Counted from the stretch's first letter, positions 8,021 to 15,792 are shown. The stretch: 60,659 bases of DNA from Oscillospiraceae bacterium (GCA_031270605.1 JAISXG010000029.1:1-60659), one strand, 5' to 3'. The notes: generated from the sequence alone by a model not told the origin. Made by a program: numbers and translations.

Positions 8021-9406
8021 TTATTTAATCCACGGAATATATTGTTTGGTGTTTGCAATCATTTCTTCATAGAGGGCATGTGCGTCGTCCATTGAAATGC
8101 ACATCTGCGGATCGCCCAGAAACGCGCGGAAGCCCAGCTCTTTGTCGCCTGTAAAAACGGCTTTCAGAATCGTTTCCTGATTGTGGATGATCCGCTCCAC
8201 AAGAATTTTTACATCCCACTGCATGTCGCCCGCGTTGACGGGGATGACGTTGTCGTATGTAAACAGGGCGTTTGTTTCGACAACCGGCCCGTTCGGCAGG
8301 TTTGAGAGCTGGCCGCTGTTCGGGATGTTGACGTTGGTGAGAAGGTTGCCAAGACCCAGCAGGGCCTTGATTTGCTTCACGCCCTCTTCGCCTGTGAGCC
8401 TGAGCTTATAAGGCTCTTTCTGCGAGCGCATTTCCTCGCTCTTTGCAAGGCGCTTTTGCAGCCCCTCTTTGCGGCTTTTCACCGTCGTCAGCCCGAAGCT
8501 CCAGCTTTCGGCCACCTCGGGGGTCTTGACATACCACGCGGGCAAAAACTCCACAAGATGCCTGTCGCCCGCCGCGGCGATCACGCCGTAGCGCTTGAAC
8601 AAATCAAACTTCACCGCGTTCTGTGAGCGGAAGTGCTTGTTTGCCCAATTATCCTTTTCCTGCGTGTCGATGCTTTCGGCCCGCACATAGTCGATGAATT
8701 TGTCATACACGGGCAGCAGGTCAACGCCTCTCCAAGTGGCCTCGTTGATCCATGTGAAGTGGTTCACGCCCTGCACGTTTGTATAAAAATCGGTGTCGCC
8801 GGGGCAGTCACCGTCCAAAATCTCTGAAATGGCCTGGGCGAGCAGCGCCTGTGTGCCCTTGACCTCATGGCAGCAGCCGAAAGCCTTGATTTTGGGAAAG
8901 ACTTCATAGAGCGTGCGCACGCAGAGCGTCATGGGGTTGGTGTAGTTGATGACCCATGCGTCGGGCGCGTATTTCATGATCGCCTCGGCGATTTCAATGA
9001 ACATCGGGATAGTGCGATAGGCGCGGATCAGGCCGCCGGGGCCGGTGGAGTCGCCCACAGGCTGATAAATGCCGTATTTTTCGGGCGTGTGCACGTCGCT
9101 TTCCATTTCGTCGAAGGTGCCGGGCAAAATGGAGATTACCACAAAGTCCGCGCCCGCGAGCGCGGCTTTCAGGCTTTTGACGGCTTTGTATTTCCAAACG
9201 CTCTGGGCGCCAAGCGCATTTTTGTAGTTGTTGCCGATGATTTCATTGTGCTTTGCGGCCTCATGATCAATGTCATACAAGCTGACGGTGCCATTCAGCG
9301 CCGGTTCTGCGGCGAGGTCGCTCATCAGACCCCATGCCCAGCCGCGTGAGCCGCCGCCGATATAGGCGATGCGAAGGCCGGTTACTTTGTCGTTGTGAAA
9401 AACCAT
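8021..9406 (-). CDS. glycoside hydrolase family 4 (NAD+ and Mn2+ dependent)
   Basis: This 461-residue cytosolic enzyme has an N-terminal Rossmann fold (RIAYIGGGSRGWAWGL) and the GH4 signatures NYTNPM, CCHEVKGT (metal Cys/His) and GVNHFTW. GH4 enzymes cleave alpha- or beta-glycosides by a redox-elimination mechanism needing NAD+ and a divalent metal. The sequence is closest in style to the alpha-glucosidase/alpha-galactosidase or LplD-type group, but the sugar cannot be fixed. It has its own promoter and terminator and no transporter next to it. The start follows GGGGGAGAG. Confidence 0.9.
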   Translation of the reverse strand: MVFHNDKVTGLRIAYIGGGSRGWAWGLMSDLAAEPALNGTVSLYDIDHEAAKHNEIIGNNYKNALGAQSVWKYKAVKSLKAALAGADFVVISILPGTFDEMESDVHTPEKYGIYQPVGDSTGPGGLIRAYRTIPMFIEIAEAIMKYAPDAWVINYTNPMTLCVRTLYEVFPKIKAFGCCHEVKGTQALLAQAISEILDGDCPGDTDFYTNVQGVNHFTWINEATWRGVDLLPVYDKFIDYVRAESIDTQEKDNWANKHFRSQNAVKFDLFKRYGVIAAAGDRHLVEFLPAWYVKTPEVAESWSFGLTTVKSRKEGLQKRLAKSEEMRSQKEPYKLRLTGEEGVKQIKALLGLGNLLTNVNIPNSGQLSNLPNGPVVETNALFTYDNVIPVNAGDMQWDVKILVERIIHNQETILKAVFTGDKELGFRAFLGDPQMCISMDDAHALYEEMIANTKQYIPWIK

Positions 9407-9505
9407 TTTCTCTCCCCCTGATGCGTTTATGCAGAAATATATTTTATGCCGTATTGTTGCAAACCACCCGAAAAATAAGCATAAAGGCTTTGATGCTCTA
9501 AATCT

Positions 9506-9535
9506 ATCATATCATAGAAAACACCCGAAAGGCAA
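9506..9535 (-). promoter_or_regulatory. probable promoter of the GH4 gene
   Basis: On the minus strand, TTGCCT (9535-9530) is 18 bp from TATGAT (9511-9506), giving a leader of about 95 nt. Both boxes deviate from consensus. Confidence 0.5.
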
Positions 9536-9646
9536 GCGCAATATGGCATGAAATGGAAAAGAGAAAAAATTGTAATGATTCTTGGGAGAATAAAGTTTGA
9601 AAAATAAAATTTTTTAAACAGGAAGTTTTATGCTTTTCTGCCATAA

Positions 9647-9693
9647 AGGCCGGCAGGAATATTACTGCGTAATACCGCACAAAACTGCCGCCT
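9647..9693. other. orphan two-tier stem-loop
   Basis: The arms AGG(c)CGGCAG (9647-9656) and CTGCCGCCT (9685-9693) pair over nine bases with one bulged C. Inside them TATTAC (9660-9665) pairs with GTAATA (9669-9674). No ORF or T tract is attached. It may be a small RNA, a protein site or a remnant of a repeat. Confidence 0.45.
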
Positions 9694-9762
9694 CGCAGAG
9701 AAAGGATGGTCATAAAAATGAAAGAAGTTCAAAAAACTGTTTCTTTTTGTTTCTTTTTCATG

Positions 9763-9768
9763 TATAAT
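9763..9768 (+). promoter_or_regulatory. -10 box upstream of desulfoferrodoxin leader
   Basis: A consensus TATAAT lies 34 bases before the folded leader. The -35 region (TTTCTT, 9740-9745) is poor, which suggests activation by another factor. The predicted start near 9775 gives a leader of about 190 nt. Confidence 0.45.
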
Positions 9769-9801
9769 ATGAAATGAGGTTTTTGTTTTTCTGTGGCCGT
9801 A

Positions 9802-9923
9802 ATACGAATCCCTCATAAAAAGCTTACTAAAAAATTTGCGCAAAACCGCATAAAGAATCCTGCAGAGCAGGATTTGAGCTTCTTGCTTGATTTTTTAGAG
9901 ATTTTTTAATCGGGAGTTCGTAT
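9802..9923 (+). ncRNA. candidate structured leader of the desulfoferrodoxin gene
   Basis: Three nested helices are visible. P1 pairs ATACGAA (9802-9808) with TTCGTAT (9917-9923) and continues through CCC/GGG past a bulge. P2 pairs CTAAAAAAT (9827-9835) with ATTTTTTAG (9890-9898). P3 is the 8-bp hairpin AATCCTGC aga GCAGGATT (9856-9874). The fold ends about 30 bases before the ribosome site of the gene. I do not recognise a known riboswitch class. A folded mobile remnant is an alternative. Confidence 0.45.
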
Positions 9924-9967
9924 AAGGCGAGAGAAAAAACCAAATTCAGCAAAAAGGAGCGTTTGTT

Positions 9968-10351
9968 ATGAAAAATGACAGGATGTTTTTAAGGTGTGAA
10001 ATCTGCGGGAATATCATCGGCATGATTCACGATTCCGGCGCGACGCCCGTCTGCTGCGGCCAGACAATGACGCAGCTTGAGCCCAACACCGTTGACGCCG
10101 CTGTGGAGAAGCATGTTCCCGTGGCGGAAAGAGTGGGAAATGAGATCCGCGTAAAAGTCGGCAGTGTGGCACACCCGATGGTTGCGGAGCATTTTATTCA
10201 GTGGATTGCGATTGCCAGCGAAAAACAGACGCAGCGTTACATTCTCAGGCCCGGCGAGGCGCCCGAGGCCGTGTTCCTGGTTACCGGTGATGAGCCGGTC
10301 ACGGTTTATGAATATTGCAATTTGCACGGGCTCTGGGCGGCAGACCTGTAA
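9968..10351 (+). CDS. dfx: desulfoferrodoxin (superoxide reductase)
   Basis: A 127-residue two-iron superoxide reductase that reduces superoxide to peroxide without making oxygen, a standard defence of anaerobes. The N-terminal rubredoxin-like centre uses Cys10, Cys13, Cys29 and Cys30. The catalytic centre shows Glu47, Lys48 and His49 in VEKHVPV, then His69/His75-type ligands (AHPMVAEHF) and Cys117/His120 in CNLHGLW. Spacing matches the classical enzyme. AAAGGAG precedes the ATG. It is a single-gene unit with a long folded leader, and its own terminator lies downstream. Confidence 0.97.
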   Translation: MKNDRMFLRCEICGNIIGMIHDSGATPVCCGQTMTQLEPNTVDAAVEKHVPVAERVGNEIRVKVGSVAHPMVAEHFIQWIAIASEKQTQRYILRPGEAPEAVFLVTGDEPVTVYEYCNLHGLWAADL

Positions 10352-10401
10352 GCTTTGCATTGTTTTCGTTGCATGCGCTATAAATGAGGGAAAAATACTC
10401 G

Positions 10402-10448
10402 GCGCGGTTTTGTGCTAGTTCAGCATTTAGCCGCGCTGGTTTTTTTTT
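10402..10448 (+). terminator. terminator after dfx
   Basis: GCGCGG (10402-10407) pairs with CCGCGC (10431-10436) around an inner TGCT/AGCA helix, and nine T follow within four bases. Confidence 0.75.
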
Positions 10449-10450
10449 GC

Positions 10451-10478
10451 AAAAAAAGAGGGCGGATAAACCGCCCTC
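10451..10478 (-). terminator. terminator of the rplJ-rplL unit
   Basis: On the minus strand the 8-bp stem GAGGGCGG / CCGCCCTC is followed by seven T (complement of 10451-10457), 20 bases after the rplL stop. Confidence 0.93.
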
Positions 10479-10497
10479 AAAAGCCATGCCTTTTAAC

Positions 10498-10878
10498 TTA
10501 TTTGATTTCGACTTTTGCGCCGACCTCTTCAAGTTTCGCCTTTGCAGCCTCAGCATCGTCTTTGGAGATGGCTTCTTTGACCGCTTTGGGCGCGCCGTCA
10601 ACAAGAGCTTTCGCCTCTGCAAGGCCAAGGCCTGTGAGCTCGCGAACAACCTTGATGACCTTGATTTTCTCTGCGCCGATTTCGGCAAGAATAACGTCAA
10701 ACTCTGTCTTCTCTTCAACCGCTGCGGCTTCTGCCGTGGGTGCGGCCACTGCCACTGCCGCGGCTGCGGAAACGCCGAATTCTTCTTCAATAGCGGAAAC
10801 GAGCTCAGCAAGCTCAAGAACGGTCAGTTCTTTTACTGTTTCCACAATAGCATTAATTTTATCTGATGCCATTTTCAT
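10498..10878 (-). CDS. rplL: 50S ribosomal protein L7/L12
   Basis: This 126-residue acidic stalk protein recruits translation GTPases to the ribosome. The N-terminal dimerisation segment, the Ala-rich hinge ([19 protein letters not shown]) and the C-terminal domain ([20 protein letters not shown]) are all present. The length is standard. It lies 35 bp downstream of rplJ and shares its promoter and L10 leader. GGAGG precedes the ATG. Confidence 0.98.
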   Translation of the reverse strand: MKMASDKINAIVETVKELTVLELAELVSAIEEEFGVSAAAAVAVAAPTAEAAAVEEKTEFDVILAEIGAEKIKVIKVVRELTGLGLAEAKALVDGAPKAVKEAISKDDAEAAKAKLEEVGAKVEIK

Positions 10879-10913
10879 ATCCTCCTAATTAATATGGAAT
10901 AGTTTTCTTTGGT

Positions 10914-11489
10914 TTATTCTGCCGCAGTTTCTGCCGGTGCTTCTTCAGCCGGAGCCTCTGTCTGTGCGGGAGCCTCTTCTGCCGCGGGGGCTGCTTCGCC
11001 GTTTTTATCCACTACGGCCTGCAACGCTCTTGCGAGAGAAGCGATGGGAGCCTGGAATGCATAAACAACAGTAGCAAGAAGGATTTCCCTTGAGGGAAGC
11101 TTTGCGAGGGAGTCCACCTTGTCAACGCTGATGACGCCCCCGTCAAGGAAGCCGCCTTTCACGCTGAAGGTCTTGTGCTTGTCTGCAAACTTGCAAAGGA
11201 TCTTCGCGGCCGCCACATAGTCCTCAGAACTGATGGCGAGAGCGGTCGTGCCCTCAAGCTTATCATTCAAGCCCTCAAGTGCGGTGCCTGTGAACGCGAG
11301 TGTGAGCATGGTGTTTTTGACGACCATATATTTCACGCCGGCTTCACGAAGGTCTTTACGAAGCTGTGTGTCCTCAGCAACGGTGATGCCCTTATAGTCG
11401 ACCAGAACGCCTGTGACAGCGTTGCCGATTGCCTCTTTCAGTTCTTGCACCTGCTGCTTTTTTAACTCTAAAATCTTTTCGCTTGGCAA
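10914..11489 (-). CDS. rplJ: 50S ribosomal protein L10
   Basis: L10 anchors L7/L12 dimers on the ribosomal stalk and represses its own mRNA by binding the L10 leader. The N-terminal domain (VTGVLVDYKGITVAEDTQLR) is canonical. At 191 residues it is longer than usual because of a 25-residue C-terminal tail rich in Ala, Glu and Pro (EAPAQTEAPAEEAPAE). I place the start at TTG 11489 behind AGGTGAA, giving MPSEKILELKK. It is the first gene of the rplJ-rplL unit. Confidence 0.97.
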   Translation of the reverse strand: MPSEKILELKKQQVQELKEAIGNAVTGVLVDYKGITVAEDTQLRKDLREAGVKYMVVKNTMLTLAFTGTALEGLNDKLEGTTALAISSEDYVAAAKILCKFADKHKTFSVKGGFLDGGVISVDKVDSLAKLPSREILLATVVYAFQAPIASLARALQAVVDKNGEAAPAAEEAPAQTEAPAEEAPAETAAE

Positions 11490-11540
11490 ATTCTATTCAC
11501 CTGCCTTGTTTTTATTTTGGACTGCGAGGCCAAAGAAAGA

Positions 11541-11684
11541 TAAAAGCCCTTTCCGCATCCGGGAAAGGGCATAATCGCATAATATACAAATTATGATTAT
11601 ACTCAATTCCTCGGCAGGCGGTGAAACCATTATCTTTTCCCGACACAAAATGGGCGGGAAAAGGCCTGCTGTCTTAAGAACAGC
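11541..11684 (-). ncRNA. L10 ribosomal protein leader with attenuator hairpin
   Basis: On the minus strand the leader carries AGACAGCAGG followed by CCTGCCGAGGAATT, the conserved L10-binding kink-turn region of Firmicute rplJ leaders. It ends in a 9-bp hairpin GCCCTTTCC / GGAAAGGGC with a short T tail (11541-11570), which works as an attenuator. Known role: feedback control of rplJL by L10(L12)4. Confidence 0.88.
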
Positions 11685-11690
11685 TCTATT

Positions 11691-11719
11691 ATTATACCAT
11701 ATAACACAACGTGTGTCAA
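11691..11719 (-). promoter_or_regulatory. consensus promoter for rplJ-rplL
   Basis: On the minus strand TTGACA (11719-11714) and TATAAT (11696-11691) are separated by exactly 17 bp. It lies directly beyond the rplA stop, separating rplJL from rplKA. Confidence 0.93.
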
Positions 11720-11737
11720 GAGATATAATAATGTTTT

Positions 11738-12442
11738 TTATTCGGCGCTCGCAGTGACCTTGTTGGGGTTGATGCGGATGCCGGGGCCCATGGTGGTCGC
11801 GACCACGCAGGAGCGGATATACTGGCCCTTTGTCGCAGACGGCTTTGCCTTCACAATCGCGTCAAGCAGAGCGTAAAAATTTTCAACCAGCTTTTCAGGG
11901 CCGAAAGAAACCTTGCCGATGGGGCAGTGGATGATGTTTGTTTTGTCAAGGCGGTATTCAATCTTACCTGCCTTGGCCTCATTGACGGCTTTTGCCGCGT
12001 CAGGCGTGACGGTGCCGGCCTTGGGGCTGGGCATCAGGCCGCGCGGGCCGAGCACTTTACCAAGACGGCCGACAAGGCCCATCATGTCGGGCGTTGCGAT
12101 GGCAACGTCAAAATCCATGAAGCCTTCGCCCTGAATTCTTGCGACAAGATCTTCGGCGCCGACAATGTCCGCGCCGGCTTCTTCGGCGGCCTTTGCCGCG
12201 TCACCTTTTGCAAAAACAGCCACACGAACGGTTTTGCCTGTGCCGTTGGGCAGGATAACCGCGCCCCTGACCTGTTGGTCGGCATGGCGGGAGTCAACGC
12301 CCAGTCGAACGTGCACCTCAACCGTTTCATCAAACTTGGCGGCCGCCGTTTTGATGGCGGTTTCAAGCGCTTCGGGTGTTTCATAAAGCTTTGTTCTGTC
12401 GACAAGCTTCATGCTCTCGTTATATTTTTTACCATGTTTCAT
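11738..12442 (-). CDS. rplA: 50S ribosomal protein L1
   Basis: L1 builds the mobile L1 stalk beside the E site and can repress its own operon. The 234-residue length and motifs ([41 protein letters not shown]) are canonical. The ATG at 12442 follows GGAGGTAATTTGATA; a longer frame reaching 12538 has no such site and would add 32 non-family residues. It follows rplK with a folded spacer that may bind L1. Confidence 0.98.
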   Translation of the reverse strand: MKHGKKYNESMKLVDRTKLYETPEALETAIKTAAAKFDETVEVHVRLGVDSRHADQQVRGAVILPNGTGKTVRVAVFAKGDAAKAAEEAGADIVGAEDLVARIQGEGFMDFDVAIATPDMMGLVGRLGKVLGPRGLMPSPKAGTVTPDAAKAVNEAKAGKIEYRLDKTNIIHCPIGKVSFGPEKLVENFYALLDAIVKAKPSATKGQYIRSCVVATTMGPGIRINPNKVTASAE

Positions 12443-12460
12443 TATCAAATTACCTCCCTG

Positions 12461-12528
12461 TTTGTGGTGAAGCAGCCCACGCGCTGTGCGCCTGTTTCGG
12501 GCTGCTGTTCGGAAATTCCTCCCACGCG
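12461..12528 (-). promoter_or_regulatory. putative L1-binding leader before rplA
   Basis: On the minus strand GTGGGAGGA (from 12525) and ACCACAAA (near 12461-12468) flank a strong inner helix, AGCAGCCC with GGGCTGCT (12471-12478 / 12499-12506). This GTGGGAGG...ACCACA pattern also occurs before rplK and resembles L1-responsive leaders of Firmicutes. Confidence 0.5.
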
Positions 12529-12534
12529 GGAGCG

Positions 12535-12960
12535 TCAATCAACGACAGTGACGCCCATGCTGCGTGCCGTACCCGCGATCATGCTCATTGCGGCTTCAAT
12601 GCTTGCGGCGTTTAAGTCGGGCATTTTCTGCTCTGCAATTTTTCTGATTTGTTCAGAAGTGATTTTTGCCACTTTTGTTTTGTTGGGCACGCCGGAGCCG
12701 CTTTCAATGCCGCATGCCTTTTTGATCAGAACAGCTGCGGGGGGCGTTTTGGTAACGAAGCTAATGGAACTGTCGGCATATACGGTGATGACAACAGGAA
12801 TAATCAGGCCGATATCGTTTTTCGTGCGCTCATTAAACTCTTTTGTGAATGCCATAATGTTTACGCCGTGCTGGCCAAGAGCGGGGCCGACGGGCGGTGC
12901 AGGCGTCGCTTTACCTGCGGGAATCTGAAGCTTAACAAAGCCTTTAATCTTTTGTGCCAT
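12535..12960 (-). CDS. rplK: 50S ribosomal protein L11
   Basis: L11 binds the GTPase-associated centre of 23S rRNA and mediates stringent-response signalling. The 141-residue length and N-terminus ([20 protein letters not shown], then [16 protein letters not shown]) are canonical, as is the C-terminal rRNA-binding domain. ATG 12960 follows GGAGGTGCAATTATT; a longer frame to 13017 is rejected. The gene is part of the secE-nusG-rplK-rplA block on the minus strand. Confidence 0.98.
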   Translation of the reverse strand: MAQKIKGFVKLQIPAGKATPAPPVGPALGQHGVNIMAFTKEFNERTKNDIGLIIPVVITVYADSSISFVTKTPPAAVLIKKACGIESGSGVPNKTKVAKITSEQIRKIAEQKMPDLNAASIEAAMSMIAGTARSMGVTVVD

Positions 12961-12982
12961 AATAATTGCACCTCCAAAAAAA

Positions 12983-13018
12983 TGTGGTAGTGGCGGAACC
13001 TGACGCTCCTCCCACAAG
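12983..13018 (-). promoter_or_regulatory. putative L1-binding leader before rplK
   Basis: On the minus strand TTGTGGGAGGAGC pairs through TGTGG (13016-13012) with CCACA (12987-12983), leaving GTGGGAGG and CACTACCACA as the conserved parts. It is the second copy of the pattern seen before rplA. Confidence 0.5.
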
Positions 13019-13099
13019 AGCTCAAAGAGCCCTTATAAGCAAGCCGCGGCCTGAAAAACAGGCGAGCAGCCGATTACCAAATAATATATTAAACAGAAC

Positions 13100-13654
13100 T
13101 TATACGACAGGCTCGACCTGATCCAGTTCCAGGTCAATGGGCATCTCTCTGCCCATCATGGAAATGATAACACGCACAAGATCCTTGCTTGTGTCGATCA
13201 TGTCCACCGTTCCCGAAAAGTCCGCAAACGGCTCAACAAGAACGGTCACAAGGTCGCCGACCTGATATTTGACCTCAACGGTGCGCACCTCGACCCCGAG
13301 CGCAAGAACCTCGCGTTCGCTCAATGGGATGGGCTTGCTTTCAGGGCCGACAAAGCCCGTGACGCCGCGCGTGTTGCGAATGACATACCATGTTTCGTCC
13401 GTCATTTTGAGCTCGCCGGATTTGGAATCATAAAAAACCGCCAGTTTAACAAGTACATAGCCCGGATAGAGCTTGCGCTCAACCTCTTTTTTCTGGTCGT
13501 CGCGAATTTCGGTGACCATCTCTGTGGGCACGCGCACTTCCAGGATCTCATCATGCATTTTGCGGTTCTCAACAATTTTTTCAATATTCGCGGCCACTTT
13601 ATTTTCATAGCCCGAATAGGTATGCACCACATACCATTTTGCATCGTCAAACAT
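13100..13654 (-). CDS. nusG: transcription termination/antitermination factor NusG
   Basis: NusG binds RNA polymerase and modulates elongation, pausing and Rho or ribosome coupling. The 184-residue protein has the NGN domain (KWYVVHTYSGYENKVAANIE) and a C-terminal KOW domain (YQVGDLVTVLVEPFADFSGT). ATG 13654 is six bases after GGAGG; a TTG two codons upstream is less well placed. An insert between NGN and KOW strands (FYDSKSGELKMTDETWYVIR) is common in clostridial NusG. Confidence 0.97.
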   Translation of the reverse strand: MFDDAKWYVVHTYSGYENKVAANIEKIVENRKMHDEILEVRVPTEMVTEIRDDQKKEVERKLYPGYVLVKLAVFYDSKSGELKMTDETWYVIRNTRGVTGFVGPESKPIPLSEREVLALGVEVRTVEVKYQVGDLVTVLVEPFADFSGTVDMIDTSKDLVRVIISMMGREMPIDLELDQVEPVV

Positions 13655-13711
13655 AGGCAACCTCCTTTACCGGGAACTCGTGTGAACAGCGGTTATATGC
13701 GATCAAAAACG

Positions 13712-14206
13712 TCATGACGCCGCTGTTGTGGTTTCTGCTGTGCCGGCGGTTGTTTGCTCGCCGCCCGACGCGTCTTCACCGGTGGCGCCCTGCGTTGTTT
13801 CTTCGTTGCCTTCGGTGACGGCAGCGGTTGTTGTTTCGCCTGTTTCTGAGAGCGTTGTAGTTTCTTTGTTCAGGCTTTCGATGCCATCCTTAACCAAACC
13901 GATCGAGGAGGAAAGCCCAAAATCAACAAGCCAAATGCCGGCGCCGACAACAAGAACAACCGCAAACACAACGAGAGAACTCTTGATTACGGTTTTTCTG
14001 TCGGGCCACACAACCTTTTTTGCAGTACCTTTGAAATCCTTAAAGAAACGCTTGATCCCGGCCCAAATTCGCAAAAAAATGTTCGGCCTGTCCGCATTCT
14101 TTTTCTGTTTATTCTTTTTTGTACGTTCTTGTTTTTCTTTTAACGCTTCTTTCGCAGCGCGCTTAGCCTCTTTTTCATCCAACTTCTGTTGCTGTTTGTC
14201 TGACAT
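13712..14206 (-). CDS. secE: preprotein translocase subunit SecE with long C-terminal tail
   Basis: SecE clamps SecY in the membrane. The family core is clear: an amphipathic helix ending in VVWPDRKTV (about residues 65-73) and one membrane helix (75-97). The N-terminus adds about 40 charged residues. Unusually, about 55 residues follow the membrane helix and are rich in Thr, Glu, Ala and Gly (repeats like ETTT and TTAG), so the 164-residue protein is longer than most single-TM SecE. By topology the tail would lie outside. ATG 14206 follows GAGAGGTG; the GTG further upstream overlaps that site. Confidence 0.92.
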   Translation of the reverse strand: MSDKQQQKLDEKEAKRAAKEALKEKQERTKKNKQKKNADRPNIFLRIWAGIKRFFKDFKGTAKKVVWPDRKTVIKSSLVVFAVVLVVGAGIWLVDFGLSSSIGLVKDGIESLNKETTTLSETGETTTAAVTEGNEETTQGATGEDASGGEQTTAGTAETTTAAS

Positions 14207-14354
14207 GATCAAATTCACCTCTCCGATGACAGAATTTATTGGTTCACCGATGTTGGTTTCGGGTTTTATGCGCCATCGGGCACAAAACCTTAAATACGCG
14301 AGCCGTTCTCAGGAAAATATCCTTTAAAAACCGACACTGCGTTTGCGATGTCAG

Positions 14355-14504
14355 TTACTTCGTTTCCCTGTGAATCGTGTGCTTCCTGCAGTATCTGCAG
14401 TGTTTCTTCATTTCCATTCTGTCAGGAGTATTCTTTTTGTTTTTCATTGTGTTGTAGTTGCGTCTTTTGCACTCTGTGCAGGCAAGAGTTATCTTAACTC
14501 GCAT
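14355..14504 (-). CDS. rpmG: 50S ribosomal protein L33
   Basis: This 49-residue gene starts [18 protein letters not shown] and has two CxxC pairs (CTEC and CRYC), the zinc-binding form of L33. TGGAGGTGCCGTT places the ribosome site before ATG 14504. It is the first gene of the rpmG-secE-nusG cluster, the usual order in Firmicutes. No tRNA-Trp gene lies between rpmG and secE, although one often does in related genomes. Confidence 0.95.
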   Translation of the reverse strand: MRVKITLACTECKRRNYNTMKNKKNTPDRMEMKKHCRYCRKHTIHRETK

Positions 14505-14568
14505 AACGGCACCTCCATTTTAGTGTGTAACCGTGCTTTGCGCTGTTTTGCAATGCGGAAAAATCCGC

Positions 14569-14687
14569 GTTTGTACAAAAATCAGAGCAACAGCTGTTAC
14601 TTAGCCTCCCTCTTGAAATCAGGGCACAAAAAAATAGCCCTCATAAAGAGGTGAAATTACTATATCATAAGAATTTTTATACGTCAA
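14569..14687 (-). promoter_or_regulatory. promoter and folded leader of rpmG-secE-nusG
   Basis: On the minus strand TTGACG (14687-14682) is 17 bp from TATAGT (14664-14659). The leader then shows nested pairs CCTCTT/AAGAGG and AGGGC/GCCCT around a run of seven T, so a weak terminator hairpin (CCTC tttat GAGG) competes with a longer fold. This could be an attenuator; the regulator is unknown. Confidence 0.6.
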
Positions 14688-14821
14688 GTGTTTTTTAAAA
14701 AAGTTTTTTTGCTTTCTATTAGGATTGTAATATATTATACAAAATATACCCGCAGGAAAGCGCCTCTCAGACCGCTGGGCGGCTTTTCAGCCGGGCGGCA
14801 GGAAGAAATTGCGTCGTTCTC

Positions 14822-14850
14822 TTGACAAGGGCGGCAAACAGGCATATAAT
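14822..14850 (+). promoter_or_regulatory. consensus promoter for the FMN riboswitch-ribU unit
   Basis: TTGACA (14822-14827) and TATAAT (14845-14850) are separated by 17 bp, about 36 bases before the riboswitch. Confidence 0.93.
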
Positions 14851-14885
14851 GGAACTAAATCAGTAGTCTGCTGATTATAACAGAA

Positions 14886-15024
14886 TATCTTCGGGGCGGG
14901 GTGAAATTCCCCACCGGTGGTGACAGCCCACGAACAAAGAGGTTTCCTTTTTGCCGATAAGGTGAAATTCCTTAGCCGACGGTAATGCAGCGCGGTTGCC
15001 TGCTGAGTCCGGATGAGAGAAGAA
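14886..15024 (+). ncRNA. FMN riboswitch (RFN element)
   Basis: The conserved blocks are all present in order: ATCTTCGGGGCGGGGTG, AATTCCCCACCGGTGG, a GGTGAAATTCC block, AGCCGACGGT and AGTCCGGATGAGAGAAG. This aptamer binds FMN and, when bound, lets the downstream terminator form. It controls the riboflavin transporter gene that follows. Confidence 0.97.
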
Positions 15025-15041
15025 CGGCATATGGTGTTTTT

Positions 15042-15074
15042 GCCCCGTGGATTTTTCCGCGGGCTTTTTTATTT
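15042..15074 (+). terminator. riboswitch expression-platform terminator
   Basis: GCCCCGTGG and CCGCGGGC pair (one G-T pair) around ATTTTT and run into six T. It lies between the FMN aptamer and the gene, as expected for transcriptional control. Confidence 0.88.
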
Positions 15075-15126
15075 TATAAAAATTGAAATACCCCCGTATT
15101 TCCACAACGAAAGGCTGGTTTGCAAC

Positions 15127-15792
15127 ATGACAGTAAGAAAAGATCAAATCAAAAAAATAACCGTCCTCGCCATGCTCACGGCGCTTGCCTACGCCGTGAT
15201 GTTTGTGATTCACATTCCCGTCGGCACTTTTCTGACCTATGACCCCAAGGCCGTGGTGATTGCCATCGGCGGCATGCTCTATGGCCCGCTGCCCGCGCTG
15301 CTGGTTTCTGTTGTCGTGGGGCTGTTGGAAATGGTGACGATCAGTTCGACCGGCGTGATCGGCGCGGTGATGAACATTTTCTATTCCGCTTCTTTTTGCT
15401 GCACCGCCGCGCTGGTTTACAAAAAAAAGCGCACGATGGGCGGGGCATATTTCGGCCTGTTTCTCGGCGCGCTCATATCCACTGCTGTCATGCTGCTGTG
15501 GAACTATATTTTAACGCCATTCTATACCGGCCTAACGCGTACGGAGGTGCTCGGGATGTTTTTGCCCTTATTGCTGCCGTTTAATCTGATCAAGGGCGGC
15601 ATCAACGCCGCGGCAACGGCGCTGCTTTACAAGCCCATTGCCACGGCGCTGCGCAAAACGAACCTGCTGCCAAAGTCAGAGGGTGCGCGCAGCGAAAGCG
15701 GCCGGGGCGGCAAGGTTGTGGCCGTGGCTGCGGTTGTTTTTGTGCTCGCTTCGCTGCTTGCGGCGCTCTATTTGCTGCAAAATGCGCAGTAA
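15127..15792 (+). CDS. ribU: riboflavin ECF transporter S component
   Basis: A 221-residue integral membrane protein that binds riboflavin and joins the shared ECF energising module, which is not in this window. Features typical of RibU are the N-terminal helix KKITVLAMLTALAYAVMF, the loop with FLTYDPKAV and about six membrane helices. The FMN riboswitch just upstream independently supports a riboflavin role. I place the start at ATG 15127, giving MTVRKDQIKK; the longer frame from 15013 would run through the riboswitch platform. The ribosome site is weak (GAAAGG). The last helix is unusual in following a charged, Gly-rich linker. Confidence 0.93.
   Translation: MTVRKDQIKKITVLAMLTALAYAVMFVIHIPVGTFLTYDPKAVVIAIGGMLYGPLPALLVSVVVGLLEMVTISSTGVIGAVMNIFYSASFCCTAALVYKKKRTMGGAYFGLFLGALISTAVMLLWNYILTPFYTGLTRTEVLGMFLPLLLPFNLIKGGINAAATALLYKPIATALRKTNLLPKSEGARSESGRGGKVVAVAAVVFVLASLLAALYLLQNAQ

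Noticed and set aside
9802-9923. Known riboswitch class for the dfx leader
   Set aside because: None of the consensus blocks I know (FMN, SAM, TPP, lysine, glycine, purine, c-di-GMP, cobalamin) is present.
14207-14354. tRNA-Trp gene between rpmG and secE
   Set aside because: No cloverleaf or T-arm consensus is present in this spacer.
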